64,000 bases of DNA from IOR16 sp963521065 (GTDB lineage: Bacteria; Bacillota; Clostridia; Peptostreptococcales; Anaerovoracaceae), in assembly GCA_963521065.1 (NCBI GenBank), contig CAUQTI010000001.1, positions 62,001 to 126,000 on the forward strand, in the 5' to 3' direction. Positions 1 through 9,509 of the stretch are shown here, one piece after another; position 1 is the stretch's first letter; each line of letters starts with the position of its first letter. The notes under the pieces are model-generated. The model was given only the letters and a program-made list of their open reading frames with translations, made no database searches and was not told the DNA's origin. The position numbers were made by a program, and so were the translations under genes.

Positions 1-23
1 AAGCAGAAAGGAGTGCAATTAAG

Positions 24-1418
24 ATGAAAGATATACAGCTGCGGGAATTGTTTTGCGATACCCCAAAGTATGAAGAACAAGATATCGTAATTCGTGGATG
101 GATTCGGACGAATCGCAGTTCCAATAAATTTGGATTTGCAGAATTGAATGATGGAAGCTTCTTTAAATCCGTTCAAGTGGTCTATGAAGAGGAATTTATC
201 GAGAACTTCGAAGAAATTGCAAAAGCACCGATTGCAGCGGCACTCTGTGTGGAAGGTAAACTGGTTTTGACCCCTCAAGCAAAACAACCTTTTGAAATCA
301 AGGCAAAAAAGGTTGTCATTGAAGCAGACTCTGCTGCGGATTATCCGCTTCAGAAAAAACGGCACAGCTTGGAATTTCTGCGCGAAATTGCGCACCTGCG
401 CCCGAGAAGCAATACCTTTTCTGCCGTATTTCGAGTGCGTTCTCTGGTGGCTTATGCAATCCATCAATTCTTTCAAGAACAGCATTTTGTCTATGTGCAT
501 ACTCCTATTGTTACAGGCAGTGATTGTGAAGGAGCAGGGGAGATGTTTCGTGTCACCACTCTAGACTTAAATGCGCTGCCGCGAAAAGAGGATGGTGCGA
601 TTGACTATGTGGAAGATTTCTTTGGAAAAGAAACAAATTTGACGGTAAGCGGGCAGTTAGAAGCAGAAACCTTTGCCATGGCTTTTCGAAATGTATATAC
701 CTTTGGGCCGACATTCCGTGCGGAAAATTCCAATACGGCAAGACATGCATCCGAATTTTGGATGATTGAGCCGGAGGTGGCATTTGCAGATTTAGCGGAT
801 AATATGGACTTGGCGGAAGCCATGATTAAGCATATCATTCGTTATGTATTAGAGCATGCACCGGAGGAAATGGAATTTTTCAATCAGTTTGTAGACAAGG
901 GCTTGCTGGATCGCTTAGAGCACATTGTAAACTCTGAATTTGCGAGAGTATCGTACACCGAAGCGGTGGAAATCCTCTTGAAGTCCGGACAAGAATTCCA
1001 ATATCCTGTTGCATGGGGGATTGATTTGCAGACAGAGCATGAGCGATATCTGACAGAGCAAATTTTCAAAAAACCGCTCTTTGTAACGGATTATCCAAAA
1101 GAAATCAAAGCATTTTATATGCGGATGAATGAGGATGACAAGACTGTGGCGGCGATGGATTTATTGGTGCCTGGTGTTGGAGAAATTATTGGAGGAAGCC
1201 AAAGAGAAGAACGGCTTGAATATCTGAAAAAACGCATCAATGAGCTGGAGCTTCATGAAGAGGATTACAGCTGGTACTTGGACTTGAGAAAATACGGAGG
1301 CGTAAAGCATGCCGGTTATGGACTGGGCTTTGAACGTATTATCATGTACATTACCGGAATGAGCAATATCCGTGACGTAATTCCATTTCCTAGAACACCA
1401 AAAAACGCAGAATTTTAA
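24..1418 (+). CDS. asnS: Asparaginyl-tRNA synthetase
   Basis: Charges tRNA-Asn with asparagine in the cytoplasm. The 464-residue product has an N-terminal OB-fold anticodon-binding domain (about residues 18-110) and a class II catalytic core. Class II motif 2 is seen as FRAE near residue 231 and motif 3 as GLGFER near residue 433, with the typical C-terminal ending PFPRTP. Length is normal for bacterial AsnRS. The ATG at 24 follows AAAGGAG (7-13). The asparagine-type ending and the lack of a GAD insertion separate it from AspRS. A strong terminator follows, so it ends its transcription unit; what lies upstream is outside the window. Confidence 0.96.
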   Translation: MKDIQLRELFCDTPKYEEQDIVIRGWIRTNRSSNKFGFAELNDGSFFKSVQVVYEEEFIENFEEIAKAPIAAALCVEGKLVLTPQAKQPFEIKAKKVVIEADSAADYPLQKKRHSLEFLREIAHLRPRSNTFSAVFRVRSLVAYAIHQFFQEQHFVYVHTPIVTGSDCEGAGEMFRVTTLDLNALPRKEDGAIDYVEDFFGKETNLTVSGQLEAETFAMAFRNVYTFGPTFRAENSNTARHASEFWMIEPEVAFADLADNMDLAEAMIKHIIRYVLEHAPEEMEFFNQFVDKGLLDRLEHIVNSEFARVSYTEAVEILLKSGQEFQYPVAWGIDLQTEHERYLTEQIFKKPLFVTDYPKEIKAFYMRMNEDDKTVAAMDLLVPGVGEIIGGSQREERLEYLKKRINELELHEEDYSWYLDLRKYGGVKHAGYGLGFERIIMYITGMSNIRDVIPFPRTPKNAEF

Positions 1419-1441
1419 TTTAAAGAATATAAACGCAGAGA

Positions 1442-1478
1442 AGGACCGCCTATTTTATAGGCGGTCCTGTTTCGTAAA
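1442..1478 (+). terminator. Rho-independent terminator after asnS
   Basis: A perfect 12-bp stem (AGGACCGCCTAT at 1442-1453 with its complement at 1457-1468) with a 3-nt loop is followed by a T-rich tract. Confidence 0.9.
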
Positions 1479-1641
1479 TTTTAATTTTTTGTTTCAAAAT
1501 ATTACTTAAAATTTAAAGAAAACTCTCTTTATTAAATGTAAGAACAGGTTTTTTTGTGAATATATGATTTATTTCCTTTAAATTATAAAGAGACGCATGG
1601 GACAAACTATTCTGAAAAGGCAAACTATTTTGATTTTTATT

Positions 1642-1670
1642 TTGCTATTTTACCCCCCGAATGCTATAAT
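1642..1670 (+). promoter_or_regulatory. Sigma-70-type promoter for the EF-G-like gene
   Basis: TTGCTA at 1642-1647 and TATAAT at 1665-1670 are separated by exactly 17 bp, 57 bp upstream of the start codon. The -10 box is perfect and the -35 box weak. The rest of the 308-bp gap (1419-1726) is AT-rich with only the asnS terminator recognised. Confidence 0.7.
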
Positions 1671-1726
1671 AAACCCAAGGTTACAGTACCGAGACAAGAG
1701 AATAAAAAGTTTAGGAGGATGCTGAA

Positions 1727-3787
1727 ATGAAAGGATATACAAGTGATGCAATCAGAAATGTTGCCTTAATTGGGCACGGAGGCTGTGGAAAGACTACGTT
1801 GCTCGAAGCCCTTTTGTTTGATACCGGAGTCATATCGAGAATGGGTAAGGTAGAAGAAAAAAATACCGTATCGGATTATGATAAAATGGAAATGGAAAAA
1901 GGATATTCTATTAATGCGACGGTTGTCTCTGCGGAATATAATGAAACCATGATCAATTTTGTAGACACTCCCGGATATTTTGACTTTATCGGCGAAATGA
2001 AATCTGCACTTCGTGCAGTGGAAAGCGCGATTGTAGTGGTAGATGCATCAGCTGGGATTCAAGTCGGAACCGTAAAAGCATGGAAAGCGGTACATAGTGA
2101 CATGCCTGCATTCTTCCTTATAAATAAGATGGATAAAGAAAACGTAGACTTTGAGAAAGTTTTGGCTAGTTTGAGAGAAAAATTCGGAAAAATTGTAACA
2201 CCTTTTATGCTGCCGATTATGGATGGAGAAGAACTGAAAGGGTATGTCAATGTAGTGAACCAAAAAGCGTACAAATTTACAGGAAAGGGCTCTGAGGAGA
2301 TGGAAGTGCCACAGGATAAAACAGATATGATGGAAGAGTACCGTCAGATGCTGATTGAATCCGTTGCAGAATCGGATGAAGAGCTTTTAGATAAATTTTT
2401 TGAGGGAGAAGAATTTACAGATGCAGAAATACAGAAAGGGCTGCGTGCAGGAATCAATGCAGGTACCCTTGCTCCTGTCATGGTTTGCTCTGCGATGAAG
2501 GTAGTAGGGATTAAGGCACTTTTAGAAATGATTTGCGATTACTTCCCGACACCGAAAGACCATAAGGAATATGTAGGGCTAAACGAAGACGATGAGACGG
2601 AAGTTCGCGCTTGCTCTTCGGATGAACCTGCCTCTGCTTTTGTCTTTAAAACCTTGGTGGATCCTTTCGTGGGAAAAATTTCAATGATGAAGGTAATATC
2701 CGGCGTAATAAAAAGCGGAAGCGAATATTACAACATGCATGCACAGCGCAGTGAAAAGATCGGAAAACTTTTCTTTATGCGGGGTAAATCGCAATTTGAC
2801 GCTTCGGCAGCGGAGGCTGGAGACATCGCGGCTGTTTCAAAGCTGCAATATGCGAAAACCGGCGATACACTTTGCGATAAGGCTTCGCAGATTCGTTATC
2901 CGGAAATCTTTTTCCCGGAACCGTCTTTGCAGATGGCAATTGTGCCGAAGGCAAAGGGAGACGAAGAAAAGATTGGAACCGGTTTGAATAAACTCATGGA
3001 GGAAGATCCTTCTTTTACGGTAATCCGAAATCCGGAGACGCACCAGATGCTGATCGGAGGACAAGGCGAGATTCAAATTGGCATTATTATGGCAAAGCTG
3101 AAAGAAAAATTTGGTGTAGATGTAAAAATAGAGAGCCAGCGCATTCCTTACAGAGAAACGATAAAAGGAAATTCTGACGTACAGGGAAAGCATAAAAAGC
3201 AGTCCGGCGGTGCAGGGCAGTACGGGGATGTACATATTCGTTTTTCACCTTCGATGGAAGACTTTGAGTTCAATGAAGAATTATTTGGCGGATCTGTCCC
3301 TAAGTCCTACGTGCCTGCGGTAGAGAAAGGACTGCGGGAGTGTCTGAATAAGGGACCTCTTGCAGGATATCCCGTTGTAAATGTAAAAGCGGTCTTATAT
3401 GATGGGTCTTATCACGATGTAGACTCAAATGAAATGGCATTTAAAATTGCGGCTTCTTTAGCTTTCAAGAAAGGAATCGCAGAGGCGAAACCAATTCTAC
3501 TGGAGCCGATTATGCATGTGGAGATACTGGTTCCGGATGAATTTATGGGCGACGTAATGGGTGACCTCAACAAAAGGAGAGGCAAAATTTTGGGAATGGA
3601 GCCACTGGCAGACGAGCAGAAGCTGATGGCGGAGGTTCCTATGGCAGAAATGCTTACTTATGCAATTACACTGCGCTCTATGACACAGGCAAGAGCAAGT
3701 TTCCGTATGTACTTTGAACGATATGAGGAAATACCAATGCAACTAAGTCAAAAAATTATTGACGATGCAAAGCAGAGTGGGGAATAA
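1727..3787 (+). CDS. EF-G-like translational GTPase (paralog of FusA)
   Basis: A 686-residue member of the EF-G family. The G1 loop is GHGGCGKTT (residues 16-24) instead of the AHIDAGKTT usual in canonical EF-G; G3 DTPG and G4 NKMD follow. Domains II to V are present in order and the C-terminal EF-G fold is intact. The divergent P-loop and the position away from the str operon (rpsL-rpsG-fusA) indicate the second, EF-G-like paralog common in Clostridia rather than the main translocase. Its cellular role is not established from sequence; a special-condition ribosome translocation or recycling factor is possible. The ATG follows TAGGAGG. It has its own promoter and terminator, so it is probably monocistronic. 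Confidence 0.88.
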   Translation: MKGYTSDAIRNVALIGHGGCGKTTLLEALLFDTGVISRMGKVEEKNTVSDYDKMEMEKGYSINATVVSAEYNETMINFVDTPGYFDFIGEMKSALRAVESAIVVVDASAGIQVGTVKAWKAVHSDMPAFFLINKMDKENVDFEKVLASLREKFGKIVTPFMLPIMDGEELKGYVNVVNQKAYKFTGKGSEEMEVPQDKTDMMEEYRQMLIESVAESDEELLDKFFEGEEFTDAEIQKGLRAGINAGTLAPVMVCSAMKVVGIKALLEMICDYFPTPKDHKEYVGLNEDDETEVRACSSDEPASAFVFKTLVDPFVGKISMMKVISGVIKSGSEYYNMHAQRSEKIGKLFFMRGKSQFDASAAEAGDIAAVSKLQYAKTGDTLCDKASQIRYPEIFFPEPSLQMAIVPKAKGDEEKIGTGLNKLMEEDPSFTVIRNPETHQMLIGGQGEIQIGIIMAKLKEKFGVDVKIESQRIPYRETIKGNSDVQGKHKKQSGGAGQYGDVHIRFSPSMEDFEFNEELFGGSVPKSYVPAVEKGLRECLNKGPLAGYPVVNVKAVLYDGSYHDVDSNEMAFKIAASLAFKKGIAEAKPILLEPIMHVEILVPDEFMGDVMGDLNKRRGKILGMEPLADEQKLMAEVPMAEMLTYAITLRSMTQARASFRMYFERYEEIPMQLSQKIIDDAKQSGE

Positions 3788-3806
3788 ACCACATCATTTG
3801 AATGAC

Positions 3807-3848
3807 AAAAATACCGCGGGCCTCCAAATAACCGCGGTATTTTTGTTG
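3807..3848 (+). terminator. Terminator after the EF-G-like gene
   Basis: AAAATACCGCGG (3808-3819) pairs with its complement at 3832-3843 across a 12-nt loop, ending in a T run. Confidence 0.88.
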
Positions 3849-3875
3849 GAATAAATATCGAAAGCATGTAAGTAG

Positions 3876-3904
3876 TTGACGAACAAACGTTTCCGGTTTA
3901 TAAT
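3876..3904 (+). promoter_or_regulatory. Sigma-70-type promoter for radA
   Basis: TTGACG (3876-3881), 17-bp spacer, TATAAT (3899-3904), 58 bp before the radA start. Close to consensus. Confidence 0.82.
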
Positions 3905-3962
3905 TTTGGCGGAGTATAGATGACTGATTTTTAAAAGGAAAGAACGCTGTAAAGGAGAAGAT

Positions 3963-5348
3963 ATGGCAAAAAAAGCGAAAACTGTATTCGTGTGTCAGCA
4001 ATGCGGATATGACAGTCCGAAGTGGATGGGACAATGTATTTGTGGTGCATGGAACAGCATGGTAGAAGAAAAAGTGGTTGAACTGCAGAGTGATGATAAA
4101 CGCAGGCGAGGGGCAGGCAGCGTTTCTATTTCTCCAAAAGCAATTCCAATTAGCGAGGTCAGTTCAGGAGACTATACACGAATGGATACGGGGATTGGAG
4201 AGCTCAATCGTGTATTGGGAGGTGGACTGGTAAAGGGGTCGTTGTCCTTGATTTCAGGGGAACCTGGGATTGGAAAATCCACAATGATTATACAAGCAGC
4301 GGCTAAAATAGCGCAAAAATACGGCAAAGTATTGTATGTAAGCGGAGAGGAATCCGAAGAGCAAATTAAGATGAGAGCAGATCGTGTTTGCGAAGGGGAA
4401 TTTCAGAATTTATTTTTGCTTGCAGAGACGAATATGGATGTAGTTGCTAAGGTCGCAGAAGAAATAAATCCAGTCTTTCTCATTATTGATTCGATACAAA
4501 CAATGTATTCCGAGGATTTGGATTCTGCACCCGGCAGCGTGTCACAGGTGCGCATTTGCGGGAATCTGCTGATGCGAATTGGAAAAAACGGACAACTCCC
4601 TATCTTCATTGTTGCCCATGTAACGAAAAACGGAGATTTGGCGGGACCGAAAATCGTAGAGCATTTGGTGGATTGTGTGATGCACTTTACAGGAGAGCGA
4701 AATCAGGAGCTTCGTATCCTGAGAGCTTACAAGAATCGCTTTGGAACCACGAGTGAAATTGGTGCCTTTGAGATGGGGGAGCAAGGTCTGCTTGAGATTG
4801 AAAACCTTTCAAAAAGCTTTCTGGAAGGGTTAGAGGATGGAACAGAAGGTGCGATGGCAACCGCGGTTTATGAAGGAACACGTCCATTACTGCTTGAGGT
4901 ACAGGCACTGACCTCGCCGACTAATATCGGATTTGCAAGGCGTACCGCATTGGGAGTAGAATTGTCTCGCCTCAATATGATTTTGGCGGTTCTTGAACGA
5001 AAAGCCGGTATTTCATTAGTAAACCAAGATGTATATGTAAATGTGGTTGGGGGGTTAAAACCAGAAGGAACCTCTATTGATTTGGCGGTTGCGTTGGCAA
5101 TTTATTCGACATTAAAGGGCTTGCCTGGTTCTGCGAAGATGTTGGCAATGGGAGAAATCGGCTTGACTGGTGATTTGCGTTCTGTGCAGAATGCAGAGAA
5201 AATAGTAAGAGAAGCTGCACGTATGGGATTTGAAAAAATAGTGCTGCCGAAAAAAAATGCAGAAAAAATAATGGATAGGCCGAAAGGAATTGAAATAATC
5301 GGCGTCACTAGCTTGAAAGAAGCGATCCAAAAATCTTATAAAATTTGA
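3963..5348 (+). CDS. radA: DNA repair protein RadA
   Basis: RadA is a RecA-like ATPase/helicase that helps branch migration and processing of recombination intermediates. The 461-residue protein begins with a four-cysteine zinc finger (C11, C14, C25, C27). Walker A is GEPGIGKST at residues 99-107, the RadA signature KNRFG is near residues 257-261, and a Lon-like C-terminal domain closes it. It keeps its usual Firmicutes position upstream of yacL, but disA, which often follows radA, is absent here. It has its own promoter and shares a convergent terminator with the reverse-strand kinase gene. Confidence 0.96.
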   Translation: MAKKAKTVFVCQQCGYDSPKWMGQCICGAWNSMVEEKVVELQSDDKRRRGAGSVSISPKAIPISEVSSGDYTRMDTGIGELNRVLGGGLVKGSLSLISGEPGIGKSTMIIQAAAKIAQKYGKVLYVSGEESEEQIKMRADRVCEGEFQNLFLLAETNMDVVAKVAEEINPVFLIIDSIQTMYSEDLDSAPGSVSQVRICGNLLMRIGKNGQLPIFIVAHVTKNGDLAGPKIVEHLVDCVMHFTGERNQELRILRAYKNRFGTTSEIGAFEMGEQGLLEIENLSKSFLEGLEDGTEGAMATAVYEGTRPLLLEVQALTSPTNIGFARRTALGVELSRLNMILAVLERKAGISLVNQDVYVNVVGGLKPEGTSIDLAVALAIYSTLKGLPGSAKMLAMGEIGLTGDLRSVQNAEKIVREAARMGFEKIVLPKKNAEKIMDRPKGIEIIGVTSLKEAIQKSYKI

Positions 5349-5355
5349 TAGAGAA

Positions 5356-5412
5356 TAAAAAAGTGTAGCGGTCCAAGAAGAATAAAAAAACTTGGAAGCT
5401 ACACTTTTTAAA
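5356..5412. terminator. Bidirectional terminator between radA and the histidine kinase gene
   Basis: AAAAAAGTGTAGC (5357-5369) and TCCAAG pair with CTTGGA and GCTACACTTTTT (5398-5409). The A-rich flank on one side and T-rich flank on the other let it work for both converging transcripts. Confidence 0.82.
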
Positions 5413-5424
5413 AAAAATTATTTT

Positions 5425-6921
5425 TTAATTTTTAGGTGCTTTAAGGGGAGCTGTAATGCTATTTTTTTCTCGCAGTGCGAACCAGAATTCGCTACCCTTT
5501 CCTTTTGTACTCTCCACACCAAAGCGAGCTTGATGAAGCTGAAGAATTTCTTTCACGATGGATAACCCAAGGCCTGAGCCGCCGGAAAGCGAACGAACTT
5601 GATTGCTGCTGGCTTTGTAGTAGCGATCCCAAATTTGGTTTAATTCATCTGCAGAGATACCTTGACCAAAGTCAATGACACTCAAACGAATCCAACCGTC
5701 TTCTTTTTTTAAGGCAATTACGATACGGCGTGAATCGCCTCCATAACGGATTGCATTATTTAAAAGATTGGAAATGACTTGCGTTAAACGCGTTTCATCG
5801 CCGGAGACAATATAGTTTTCCTCGCTTTGTTCGCAATCAAACTCAAACTGATATCCCTCCTGCTCTTCCCAAATCAGATACGTCTGTAGTAAGCTTGTAA
5901 TTACACCTTTTAGGTCGAAGTCATGAATTTGCAGTACCTCTACACCAGACTGCATTTTAGAAATGGTAAGGAGGTCCCCAACCAGGAGATTTAAGCGGTC
6001 TGCTTCATCAATGATTACCTGCAAATGTGCATTTCTTTTTTCAGGGTTTTCCCCTGATAAATCGCGAATCATTTCCGCATAAGACTTTACCATAGTAAGT
6101 GGTGTTCGCAGGTCGTGAGATACATTTGCAATCAAATCTTTTTGAAGATTGTTCGTTTTTGCAAGCTCTTGCGAGGTGTAGGTCAGCGTATCGGCAAGCG
6201 CAATCATCTCTGAATAATGGCCGCCGTAAAAGGTAACGTTATAATTTCCCTTCGCAAGCTGCGATGCAGAATTTTTAATGTGAATAATCGGCTTTGTAAT
6301 GCGTCGGGACAAAAGCAGTGAAAAAATAAATGCAAAGCTCAAAGAGAGAACTGTTACATACACTAATTGACTGGCAAGGATGTCGACTGTAGATTCGACA
6401 GGGGAAAGCGGTGCGAAAATACAGAGAAAAGTAGTTTCCTTTTTTTTGTTTGAAATCAGCTTTCCATATATCATGGTATCCTTTTTTCCGGAAGGGCTTG
6501 TCGCAGTAAACGAAACGGTATGTGTCGGACTCTGCTTCACCTGGTGCTTGATTAGATTGATGTCTTGAAGTGAGCTGTACGAGGCACGAGTAGGTGGGGA
6601 ATCTGCGTAGGAAGTAAGAATGATTCCTTCCGGGAATTCCATGAAGATATACATATCATTCTTATAAGAAATCTGTGTAATTTCCTCAATCATGGCGGTA
6701 AAAGTGGGAGGCTTCGGCGCAGCGTAGTCTTTGGATATCGTATCTGCGATTTTCAAAATTTGACGTGCTTTCATATCTTGATAATAGGTTTGAAGAAAAA
6801 TAATTTGCAAAAACCACAGAACAATCAAGACAAAGACTGCAAACAAACCGAAATACAGCCATAGCTTAAATTGAAGACTTTTTGTATCGATGGTTTTATA
6901 AGAACTAAAATTAAACCTCAA
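5425..6921 (-). CDS. Two-component sensor histidine kinase (HAMP type)
   Basis: A membrane sensor kinase of 498 residues: transmembrane segment 1 (about 18-43), an extracytoplasmic sensor region of about 140 residues, transmembrane segment 2 (about 184-204), a HAMP linker, a HisKA domain with NVSHDLRTP (H269 as phospho-acceptor) and an HATPase domain with N box, GQGI and GLGLS motifs. The start is a TTG at 6921 that overlaps the end of the response-regulator gene by 11 bp, so the two are translationally coupled. The external region is not a recognisable ligand domain, so the signal is unknown. No target operon adjoins the pair. Confidence 0.92.
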   Translation of the reverse strand: MRFNFSSYKTIDTKSLQFKLWLYFGLFAVFVLIVLWFLQIIFLQTYYQDMKARQILKIADTISKDYAAPKPPTFTAMIEEITQISYKNDMYIFMEFPEGIILTSYADSPPTRASYSSLQDINLIKHQVKQSPTHTVSFTATSPSGKKDTMIYGKLISNKKKETTFLCIFAPLSPVESTVDILASQLVYVTVLSLSFAFIFSLLLSRRITKPIIHIKNSASQLAKGNYNVTFYGGHYSEMIALADTLTYTSQELAKTNNLQKDLIANVSHDLRTPLTMVKSYAEMIRDLSGENPEKRNAHLQVIIDEADRLNLLVGDLLTISKMQSGVEVLQIHDFDLKGVITSLLQTYLIWEEQEGYQFEFDCEQSEENYIVSGDETRLTQVISNLLNNAIRYGGDSRRIVIALKKEDGWIRLSVIDFGQGISADELNQIWDRYYKASSNQVRSLSGGSGLGLSIVKEILQLHQARFGVESTKGKGSEFWFALREKNSITAPLKAPKN

Positions 6922-7579
6922 ATTTATAACCTACCCCTCGTAATGTTACAATATGGTCACGATATTTCCCCAGATTGTTTCTCAGATTCTTGATGTGGGT
7001 ATCAATTGTGCGGTCGTCTCCGAAAAAATCATAGCCCCAGATGTCACGAAGAAGCTTGTCCCGCGATAATGCAATGTTTTTGTTCTGAACTAAATAAAAT
7101 AAGAGATCGTATTCCTTTGGTGTCAGTTCAATTTTTTCATCATCAATCGTTACAGTGCGTGCTGGGATATTGATTTCTAAGCCGTCAAAAGTAAGTATAT
7201 CCTGCAGCGAGGTGGATGCCCGCCTGCGAGTCAGCGCAACGTTGATGCGTGCCATAAGCTCTTTCGGACTGAATGGCTTGACCACATAATCATCAATCCC
7301 TAATTCGAATCCGAATAATTTATCATACTCTTCGCCACGGGCAGAGAGCATAATGACAGGAATGTCCTTGGTTTTTTTGATTTCTTTGCAAGTGGAGAAG
7401 CCATCCAGTCGTGGCATCATAATATCCATGATGATCAGGTCAAAGTCAAACTGCTTGTTCAGTGCGACTGCTTCCATTCCATCGGCGGCCTCTTTCACTT
7501 CATACCCATTAAATTCAGCATATTCCCGGATAACCTCGCGGATTTTCTGCTCATCGTCAACAATTAAAATGTGCGGCAT
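6911..7579 (-). CDS. OmpR/PhoB-family response regulator
   Basis: The partner of the kinase gene that overlaps its 3' end. The receiver domain carries the phospho-acceptor D52 in IIMDIMMP and the conserved lysine in VVKPF; the C-terminal half is a winged-helix DNA-binding domain ending GVGYKF. I place the start at the ATG at 7579 (protein MPHILIVDDEQ...) because it is preceded by a GGAGAGGAGAG ribosome-binding stretch and begins exactly at the receiver fold; a TTG 24 bp further upstream is also in frame but unlikely. 222 residues, typical length. The regulon cannot be read from the window. Confidence 0.93.
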   Translation of the reverse strand: MPHILIVDDEQKIREVIREYAEFNGYEVKEAADGMEAVALNKQFDFDLIIMDIMMPRLDGFSTCKEIKKTKDIPVIMLSARGEEYDKLFGFELGIDDYVVKPFSPKELMARINVALTRRRASTSLQDILTFDGLEINIPARTVTIDDEKIELTPKEYDLLFYLVQNKNIALSRDKLLRDIWGYDFFGDDRTIDTHIKNLRNNLGKYRDHIVTLRGVGYKFEV

Positions 7580-7698
7580 AACATCTCTCCTCTCCTCTTC
7601 CAATCAGTTTGCTTCACGTCGGCGTAATCCATACATTAAGGTGAAATTCCGTTGGTTTTGCAGCGTTTTTTGTGTTTTTTACTGCATTCTTTGTATTT

Positions 7699-7704
7699 AT
7701 TATA
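7699..7704 (-). promoter_or_regulatory. Extended -10 promoter for the two-component operon
   Basis: On the reverse strand TATAAT (7704 to 7699) is preceded by TGC, an extended -10 element; no good -35 box is seen at 17 bp. It lies 120 bp upstream of the response-regulator start. Confidence 0.55.
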
Positions 7705-7780
7705 GCATAAGTAGACTGTAGTTTTTTAAGAATAACTTACCTTTGTGAAAATCAAGTGATTTTTTAATAAAATATTTGTG

Positions 7781-7809
7781 TTGACACGCAAAAATCATTA
7801 TGATAAAAT
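7781..7809 (+). promoter_or_regulatory. Sigma-70-type promoter for the carD-yacL-ispDF run
   Basis: A perfect TTGACA (7781-7786), 17-bp spacer and TAAAAT (7804-7809) lie 69 bp before the carD-like start codon. Confidence 0.85.
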
Positions 7810-7877
7810 GAAAAATTGTTTTCTTGACATGTAAGGCCTTAGTCATTTATACTATAAATAGACTGGAGGCGTTTATT

Positions 7878-8351
7878 ATGTTTACAATCGGTGAAAAAAT
7901 TGTGTATCCCATGCATGGTGCGGGTGTCATTGAAACCATTGAGGAAAAGAAAATTCTGGGAGAATCTAGAAGGTATTATATACTGAAATTGTCTTGTAGT
8001 GACATTAAAATTATGATTCCTGTGGATACTTCTGATGATATTGGTGTAAGGACCATTGTGTCAGAAGAAAAACTGATCAGTGTTTTTGAGATATTGCATA
8101 GTAATTCATCCATCATGTCTGCAAATTGGAACCGCAGATATCGTGAAAATATGGATAAATTAAAGACAGGGGAAATTGAAGAAGTGGCAGAGGTTGTCCG
8201 TGACCTTACCCGTTGCGAAAGGGATAAGAAGCTTTCAACAGGGGAGAAGAAAATGCTTATCAATGCAAATCAAATCCTGGTAAGTGAGATCATCTTAGTG
8301 AGAGATATCGATCAGGACGCGGCAACAGCAATTGTAGATGCAGCAGTTTAA
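7878..8351 (+). CDS. CarD/CdnL-type transcriptional regulator
   Basis: A 157-residue protein with an N-terminal CarD_CdnL_TRCF RNA-polymerase-interaction domain (FTIGEKIVYPMHGAG at the start) followed by a helical basic C-terminal half. In other bacteria such proteins bind the RNA polymerase beta subunit and stabilise open promoter complexes. I choose the ATG at 7878 because GGAGG lies 8 bp upstream and the product starts at the conserved domain; an earlier in-frame start at 7824 lies close to the predicted transcription start. It precedes yacL, a common arrangement in Clostridia. Confidence 0.9.
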   Translation: MFTIGEKIVYPMHGAGVIETIEEKKILGESRRYYILKLSCSDIKIMIPVDTSDDIGVRTIVSEEKLISVFEILHSNSSIMSANWNRRYRENMDKLKTGEIEEVAEVVRDLTRCERDKKLSTGEKKMLINANQILVSEIILVRDIDQDAATAIVDAAV

Positions 8352-8389
8352 GAAAAGGGACAAGAAAGGTAAAAGGGGGAGGTGAAAGC

Positions 8390-9487
8390 GTGTTCACTAA
8401 AATATTCAGAATTGTATTTACACTATGTGGACTATTATTTGGATACGGCGTTGCTTTATTAATTAAAGTGAGTAATCTAAGTGGTTTTTTGGGAATGAGC
8501 GCATCAGAAGAGCTCATCATGGCAGGAGGGTTCATTCTTCTGTCCGGTATTATATTTTTTAAATTGGCGCCGTTGGTCCGCCGGCACGGCGTAAAGGTCG
8601 CAAAAGGGATTGAATCCGATTTGGCAAAGGTTCCAACCAACGATATGGTTGCAGGAATTATCGGTTTAATCATCGGATTGATTCTCGCATTTTTTATAAG
8701 TCAGGTGCTATATTCTGTAGCAATTTTAAATGTTGCTTATATCAGTACGATTTTATCGGTTATCACCTATTTATTCTTGGGATACTTGGGAATGAACGTT
8801 GCGCAAAAAAAGAGCAAAGACGTTCCTGCGTACCAGTGGATGACAAATTCAAAGAAGCAAACTAAAAGCAAGAATAAAGGAAATGATGCAACACCGAAGA
8901 TTTTGGATACCAGCGTTATTATTGACGGACGCATTGCAGATATTATGAAGACAGGATTCATTGAAGGAACCATTGTTATTCCGGAATTTGTGTTGGTGGA
9001 ACTGCGCCACATCGCAGATTCGTCGGACAGCTTAAAGAGAAACCGCGGGCGGCGCGGTTTGGATATTCTTAACCGCATTCAAAACGATTACGGGATTGAT
9101 ATTTATAATACAAACTCGGAGAAAGCATTGGATGAAATTCCAGAGGTTGACGTAAAGCTTTTAAAGCTTGCACAGATTATGAACGGCAAGGTTGTTACAA
9201 ATGATTTCAACTTAAATAAAGTGGCAATGATTAAGGGCGTAGAGGTTCTTAATATCAATGAACTGGCAAATACGTTAAAACCTGTCGTTCTTCCGGGGGA
9301 GGACATGCAGTTGTTTTTGGTAAAAGAGGGCAAGGAAAACAATCAAGCGGTCGCTTATCTCGATGACGGCACGATGATTGTTGTAGAAGAAGGGAAACGT
9401 TATATCGGAAAGACGATTGATGTTACAGTAACCAGCGTTTTGCAGACCTCTGCCGGACGTATGATTTTTGCAAAGCCAAAGCGATAA
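8390..9487 (+). CDS. yacL: PIN/TRAM-domain membrane protein YacL
   Basis: A 365-residue protein with four predicted N-terminal membrane helices (about 8-26, 44-60, 88-108, 112-136), a PIN-type nuclease domain starting at ILDTSVIIDGRIADI (D173 is the first acidic residue) and a C-terminal TRAM domain. PIN domains are Mg-dependent RNases; the precise substrate of YacL is not known. The start is a GTG preceded by GGGGGAGGTG. Its position just before ispD and downstream of radA matches other Firmicutes. Confidence 0.92.
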   Translation: MFTKIFRIVFTLCGLLFGYGVALLIKVSNLSGFLGMSASEELIMAGGFILLSGIIFFKLAPLVRRHGVKVAKGIESDLAKVPTNDMVAGIIGLIIGLILAFFISQVLYSVAILNVAYISTILSVITYLFLGYLGMNVAQKKSKDVPAYQWMTNSKKQTKSKNKGNDATPKILDTSVIIDGRIADIMKTGFIEGTIVIPEFVLVELRHIADSSDSLKRNRGRRGLDILNRIQNDYGIDIYNTNSEKALDEIPEVDVKLLKLAQIMNGKVVTNDFNLNKVAMIKGVEVLNINELANTLKPVVLPGEDMQLFLVKEGKENNQAVAYLDDGTMIVVEEGKRYIGKTIDVTVTSVLQTSAGRMIFAKPKR

Positions 9488-9509
9488 AAAGCAGGCGTGG
9501 GAAAGCGTT

